Shown here piece by piece: positions 59,469 through 64,000 of a DNA stretch of 64,000 bases. How positions within the stretch are numbered: the first letter of the stretch is position 1; the number at the start of each line of letters is the position of its first letter. The stretch is taken from the NCBI GenBank assembly GCA_029961685.1, contig JARWKL010000001.1, forward strand, positions 53,842,062-53,906,061, read 5' to 3'. Under the pieces are notes generated by a model. That model searched no databases. It worked only from the letters and a program-made list of their open reading frames with translations, and was not told where the DNA came from. Position numbers and translations under genes: made by a program. The stretch is from Aristolochia californica. Taxonomy: Eukaryota > Streptophyta > Magnoliopsida > Piperales > Aristolochiaceae.

Positions 59469-62400
59469 ATGTCGAGGAGCGAAAAAAGCCTAGCTTCCCC
59501 TTCTTCAAATCTGACTGGAGGGCGAATTCTCCGTTACGCCCAGATGCAGAGCATCGTCCAGGAAGGATTCTGGAGAAAGTTATCTTCCCTCAAGTTAGAC
59601 TCCTTACAGCTAGACGAGTCGCCAATTGAAATCACCGGTAGATCGTCTTCTCAACTTTTATTTATTGGGTTTTGGTGTCTTTTCTTCTGCTGAATTTAGT
59701 CTGCATTATATAGGCAATGAATTATCTTGCATTTTTAATACCATAAAAATCGAAACTTTTCTCTCCAGAATTTTGCGCTTTTGACAGTTTTTTGCCTTGT
59801 GAAACTATTCTAAAACTTGTATTAAAAAGGCTACTTCTAAATTCTGATGTCAATTAATGCCGGCCTCTTTTGGGATGTGAGAGATGTTAGCAGATATGGT
59901 TGTTGATTTTTGGACTAGGAATGAGTTTAGGACGGAAGCGAATCCTGGGATGGTGCTTAACACCAAATAGTATTGGATGTTGAAGTTCCCGTTGTCACTG
60001 ATCGTAGAAGTTGCTTCTAAGCCTTTATCCTGTTTCCAAGATAAATAATAAAGGAAAATTGTAATGTAACTGAAAGCTTCAAAGTTAATTAGATTGTGAT
60101 GACATGCTCTGAGATTTTTCAGAGATGCGGAAATTAAATGTATCTGGCGTCTATCATTTAACGATTAGTGGTTCCTTTCTATAGAATATCTCAAAAAAGT
60201 ATGAGTCTACTCGAAGAGTCTAATTGGCGAAAGGGACTGTTTAATCTTGGAACATCTACTGATTAATCACTGCCATCCATGTCTACCATGCACATGGGAC
60301 ACAGATAAGCAGGGTTCAAAGTTTTGGCTCCCGCATCACAGTATGTTGGACCAGATTCTAATACGGAATAGACGGGAACTGCTGAAAATGAGCTTTTGTT
60401 GGAATGATTATGACTTTTAAAACAATCCGGATGTTTGAAAATCTGTTTAATCTAAATAAGTTTAACTCTTATTTTACTATTGTTACTCTATCTATTATTC
60501 CTTTCATCTTTTGAGAATTTATTGTTTATCAAAGGTTCTGCCTTACCAGCAGCGGACAAATAAAGTTTAGTAAACAGTGAGTTGCTACTTGGAGTCCTCT
60601 CTTGTGCTCTACTTTCTTTGTATTTCATCTCTTTTCGTTGCCATTTTCATTGCAAACCAGCGAGTGGGAAAAGTTCTATCTTCTTCCATTTTCTGGCAGA
60701 TCCATAATGAGTGATTTTTTTCTGGCAAGCCTATCTTAGTGAAGCTTGTCAACAAATACACAGTAATCAATTGTTGCAACTTAAATGCCAAAAATCTTCT
60801 TGTTATCACATCTAAATATTGCAATATTATGTGCTTAATTACTGAAACTATTTCTCAATTCCCTTTTTTATTTTTATTTTTGGTTATAGAGAGTAGAGAT
60901 TTTCACTGTAGAGAGGCCTATGCGAACAATTGCAATAACAATAGTTGCAAAGATATAATTGAAAATAAGGAAAATGAATTAGTAGCATAAGATCCAAGAT
61001 AACCGCCTACAAGAGATGCCAAGATTGATGTGGTTTGGCAAGACTCCTTGCATCCACAGGGAGAACCGGAGAGAAATTTCGCTATGTTGGAAAAGTATAC
61101 AAGAAAAAATAAGAATAAGACACAAACCGAAGCTACTTGAGAGAGAGTCCTGTTCTTAAGTTTCCTTCGGTATGCTATTGTCTTTTGGTCAAGCAATGAG
61201 ACAGTTTCTCTCCTATAGTTATTTTTTCCTCACGTCAAATTGTTGCTCACCACTTGAACAGGGATAAGATGGCAGGTACATTTTTGTAATGCAACTTTCA
61301 GCTTGACTGAGTTTCACCTTTGTCATATGTTGTTATCATGGAACCATTCAATTATGATAGATTTTTGTTCTTGTAAAAGGCTTACTTTGTTTCATTTGCA
61401 GGTTTTTATGCACCATGTTCACATGCAAAAGTCCCAAATCGTCTGATGCTCTTAGCAGAATCTTTACCATCTGACCTGAATCAACAATCCTCAACATCAG
61501 AATTTAGTCGAGGCAACCGGAATAGATGCTCTATTCCAGGCATCCTTTACAATACAAATACTCTGGAAAGCTTTCATGCACTCGACAAGCAGATTTTGCT
61601 GATGACTGAAGCGAAAAAGGTACTTTGGATGAAATATTTTCATTCTTATTCTAAAGGAAGCATGTGTTGTATCTAACTCGCTTGCCCTGCATTTCCTTGG
61701 CTATCAAAAAATATCTATCCAAAAAAAAAAAAAAATTGAAAAAAATGATGAGAGAAAGAGGAAGAAAACACATTTACAGAAAATCAGGTTAATGTTTCTC
61801 TCAGATTCTCCTTTTTTTTTTTTTTTTGTTGGAATCTAGATTTGGGAGGACATCTACTCAGGGAGAGCTGAAGAGGAACCTGAAACTCTATCAAGGTTCC
61901 TTCTGATCTCTTTTGCAGACCTCAAAAAGTGGAACTTCTATTACTGGTTTGCCTTTCCCGCTTTGATGCTTGATCCTCCTGCAACGTTAGTTGATCTTCG
62001 ACCAGCTATGCAGTGGTTTAGTCAGGCAGAGGTGCCAAAACATGAATTTTCCTCAATATAAGGTTGGATATGGATTATTATTTAGGCAATTCTAATATTG
62101 ATTTCTGGGTAGGGGGAATCTGTATCAGCAGCTTGCAATGAATGGCGCCGTTCAAGTGCAACCATGGGTAAAAAAGTCTTACTTTTGTAGAAAAGTTGAG
62201 CTTTCTTTCTTATGCTTACAACTAAATTGTTAATGTCCATTGCAGAAGTGCCATTCTTTCTGATTACAATTGCATCAAATTCACAGGCCACTGTTAGACC
62301 TCTCAAGGACTGGAAACACTGTCAACATGACGATGGAAAGGTTTGTCGTTTTAATTTTGATGTCTGGTGCGGATAATGTGTGTTTATCTATATTCATATT

Positions 62401-64000
62401 TATCTATCTATCTATCTTTATATACTCTATGTATAGGACAAAGGTTTATGAATCTAAGTCTATCTATGTTCCGAAATTTTAATTTAACTATCAAGTTTGA
62501 AGTGACGTAAAACTTAATTTCTTCTTATTATACTTTTCTTTTTCCTATCTCTTGCATTAGTTGTTGATGTTCATTTTAGATTTTTTTCTTATTTTTAGCA
62601 TTCTTAATGATAAATTATGATAATAGTACTGTTACAATATTATAAAGTAAATGACATTCTTGTACATTTTTTTTTGAGTAAAGACATTCTTGTACATAAT
62701 GCAGCTTTTCTAAGGAAGAATGAGGGTGGGTGCAGCCAAAGTTGGTTGGACTTGAATTCAGCCCTCTCTCACTCTTTTAAATGGATAAATATCATCAGAA
62801 CTTTATCATTGTAAATATCATTGGTACTATCAAAAAGTTAAAAGAAAAAAAAACTGTATCGTCATCTGCTGTGGCACATAGGACAAGGGAAAAACATTTC
62901 CCCTGAGTAAAATCTAATTAACGGTAAAAGTGTGCTAGTTATTATGCATTTAATCTAAACTACTAGCTATGAATTGAATGGTAAAACTTAAAAGTGGGTG
63001 TTCCTAGCCTATGTGGATTTTTTTTATTTTATATATGGATTTGAATCCATTTCTGTTATTCTCAATTGTTGCAATAATTAGTAGAAGTACTTTCGTTATT
63101 ATATTAATATTAAATTAATTTTATTATGATTATAGTATTGTTGTATTGTTATTCTTCTTCTTATTATTATTACTATAATTTTTATCATTAATCATTATTA
63201 TTGTTTATCAAAATTTGTAATTTAGGTTTTTGTTTTCCTCTGACCCTGGTACTGGCAGTTGTTGTTTGGATTTTATGATCCAAGCAACCATCAAACAAAT
63301 CCAGGTTGGCCTCTCTGCAACTTCCTTGCACTTATTCGTTTGAGATGGAGGATCACTAGAATAAACTTCTTCTGCTACCGGGAGAAATATGGATTAGCAG
63401 ATTTGGGACTTTCTCTTGTTGGTGAAGCCTTGGTTCAGGTACCTGAAGGTATTAAAAATGCAGAAAATGGGTAATTTCTCTTTTTCTGTTTGAGCTCGTA
63501 TTCTTTCTTAAGCTTTTAAGACTTTGGTTTGCTTGATCCAATTACTTATTTTGTTTAGGCTGGAAAGATCCTGAATCTATCCCTAGTGCCATGGGGTGGG
63601 AGGTAAATGGAGGAAAGTCTGGACCCATGTGTGTAAGCCTTGCACAATCGATGGATCCTATCATGTAATCCACGACTGTCAATTTATTAGAGAGCTAGTT
63701 TTTTCTTTCTTGGTATTGCATTACTCATAGGAAAGATTTGCAGGTCAGCAGAATTTTCTGCAGGCTTAAACTTAAAGCTCATGAGGTGGCGCACTTTGCC
63801 ATCGCTTAACTTAGATCTTTTGTCCAATTGTAAGTGCCTGCTCTTGGGAGCTGGTACTCTTGGTTGCCAAGTTGCTCGTATGCTTATGGTCAGTACTCTC
63901 TGTCTCTGTCTCTGTCTGTCTCTCCCTCTTTCTCTCTCTAATCAATATCTTCCTCAGGCTTGGGGAATCCGCAAAATCACTTTACTCGACAATGGCCGAG
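59469..64000 (+). CDS. ATG7: Autophagy-related protein 7 (E1-like activating enzyme), 5' part
   Basis: Nine exons with GT/AG borders and matching phases: 59469-59637, 61402-61619, 61840-62031, 62113-62167, 62246-62340, 63259-63448, 63559-63664, 63744-63888 and 63958 to the window end. They encode about 404 residues of a protein usually near 700. N-domain blocks include [33 protein letters not shown] and [13 protein letters not shown]. The Rossmann nucleotide-binding loop [11 protein letters not shown] starts at Gly377 and is followed by [11 protein letters not shown]7 activates ATG8 and ATG12 with ATP and hands them to ATG3 and ATG10 in the cytosol; the catalytic Cys lies in the missing 3' part. 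The ATG at 59469 opens [14 protein letters not shown]. Intron 1 (1.76 kb) and intron 5 (0.92 kb) hold no recognised gene. No defect is seen in the part present. Confidence 0.96.

Overview
This is nuclear DNA of a flowering plant, probably a woody species with a repeat-rich genome. The evidence is GT-AG introns in every gene, plant-specific families (isoprenylated heavy-metal protein, UBA2-type RNA-binding protein, epsilon-group 14-3-3), plant Copia and Gypsy retrotransposon debris on both strands, and an AT-rich background. I cannot name the species.

Six protein-coding genes can be read. From left to right they are: a small farnesylated heavy-metal-associated protein (1947-2708, minus); a 261-residue 14-3-3 protein in seven coding exons (12680-16397, minus); a DUF676-type alpha/beta hydrolase with a likely plastid transit peptide in eleven coding exons (18675-23436, minus), whose last exon has a second intact copy just downstream; a UBA2-like protein with two RRM domains in one coding exon (37068-38390, minus); a 422-residue armadillo-repeat protein in two exons (50056-52085, minus); and the 5' part of the autophagy E1-like gene ATG7 (59469 to the window end, plus), cut in its ninth exon. 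They look like independent housekeeping or stress genes. I see no cluster or shared pathway.

Most of the remaining sequence is decayed transposable elements. There are Copia pol pieces at 1-782, 4000-8960 (two, facing each other), 23880-24340, 25923-27955 and 39240-42000. Gypsy pieces lie at 917-1270 and 27960-30400. Identifiable LTRs include a Copia LTR at 25196-25922 that holds a nested solo LTR with a 5-bp target duplication. A coding-poor LTR element occupies 46745-49358. A 2.4-kb non-autonomous hAT-type DNA element at 44014-46410 has terminal inverted repeats and a perfect 8-bp target duplication.

The observations most worth checking are the duplicated terminal exon of the hydrolase gene, the hAT-type element with its internal duplication and GC-rich insert, the solo LTR nested in another LTR, the exon-like cargo between inverted repeats at 16883-18246, and the 3'UTR intron whose donor follows the UBA2 stop codon by one base. 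I found no CRISPR array, operon, tRNA or rRNA gene.
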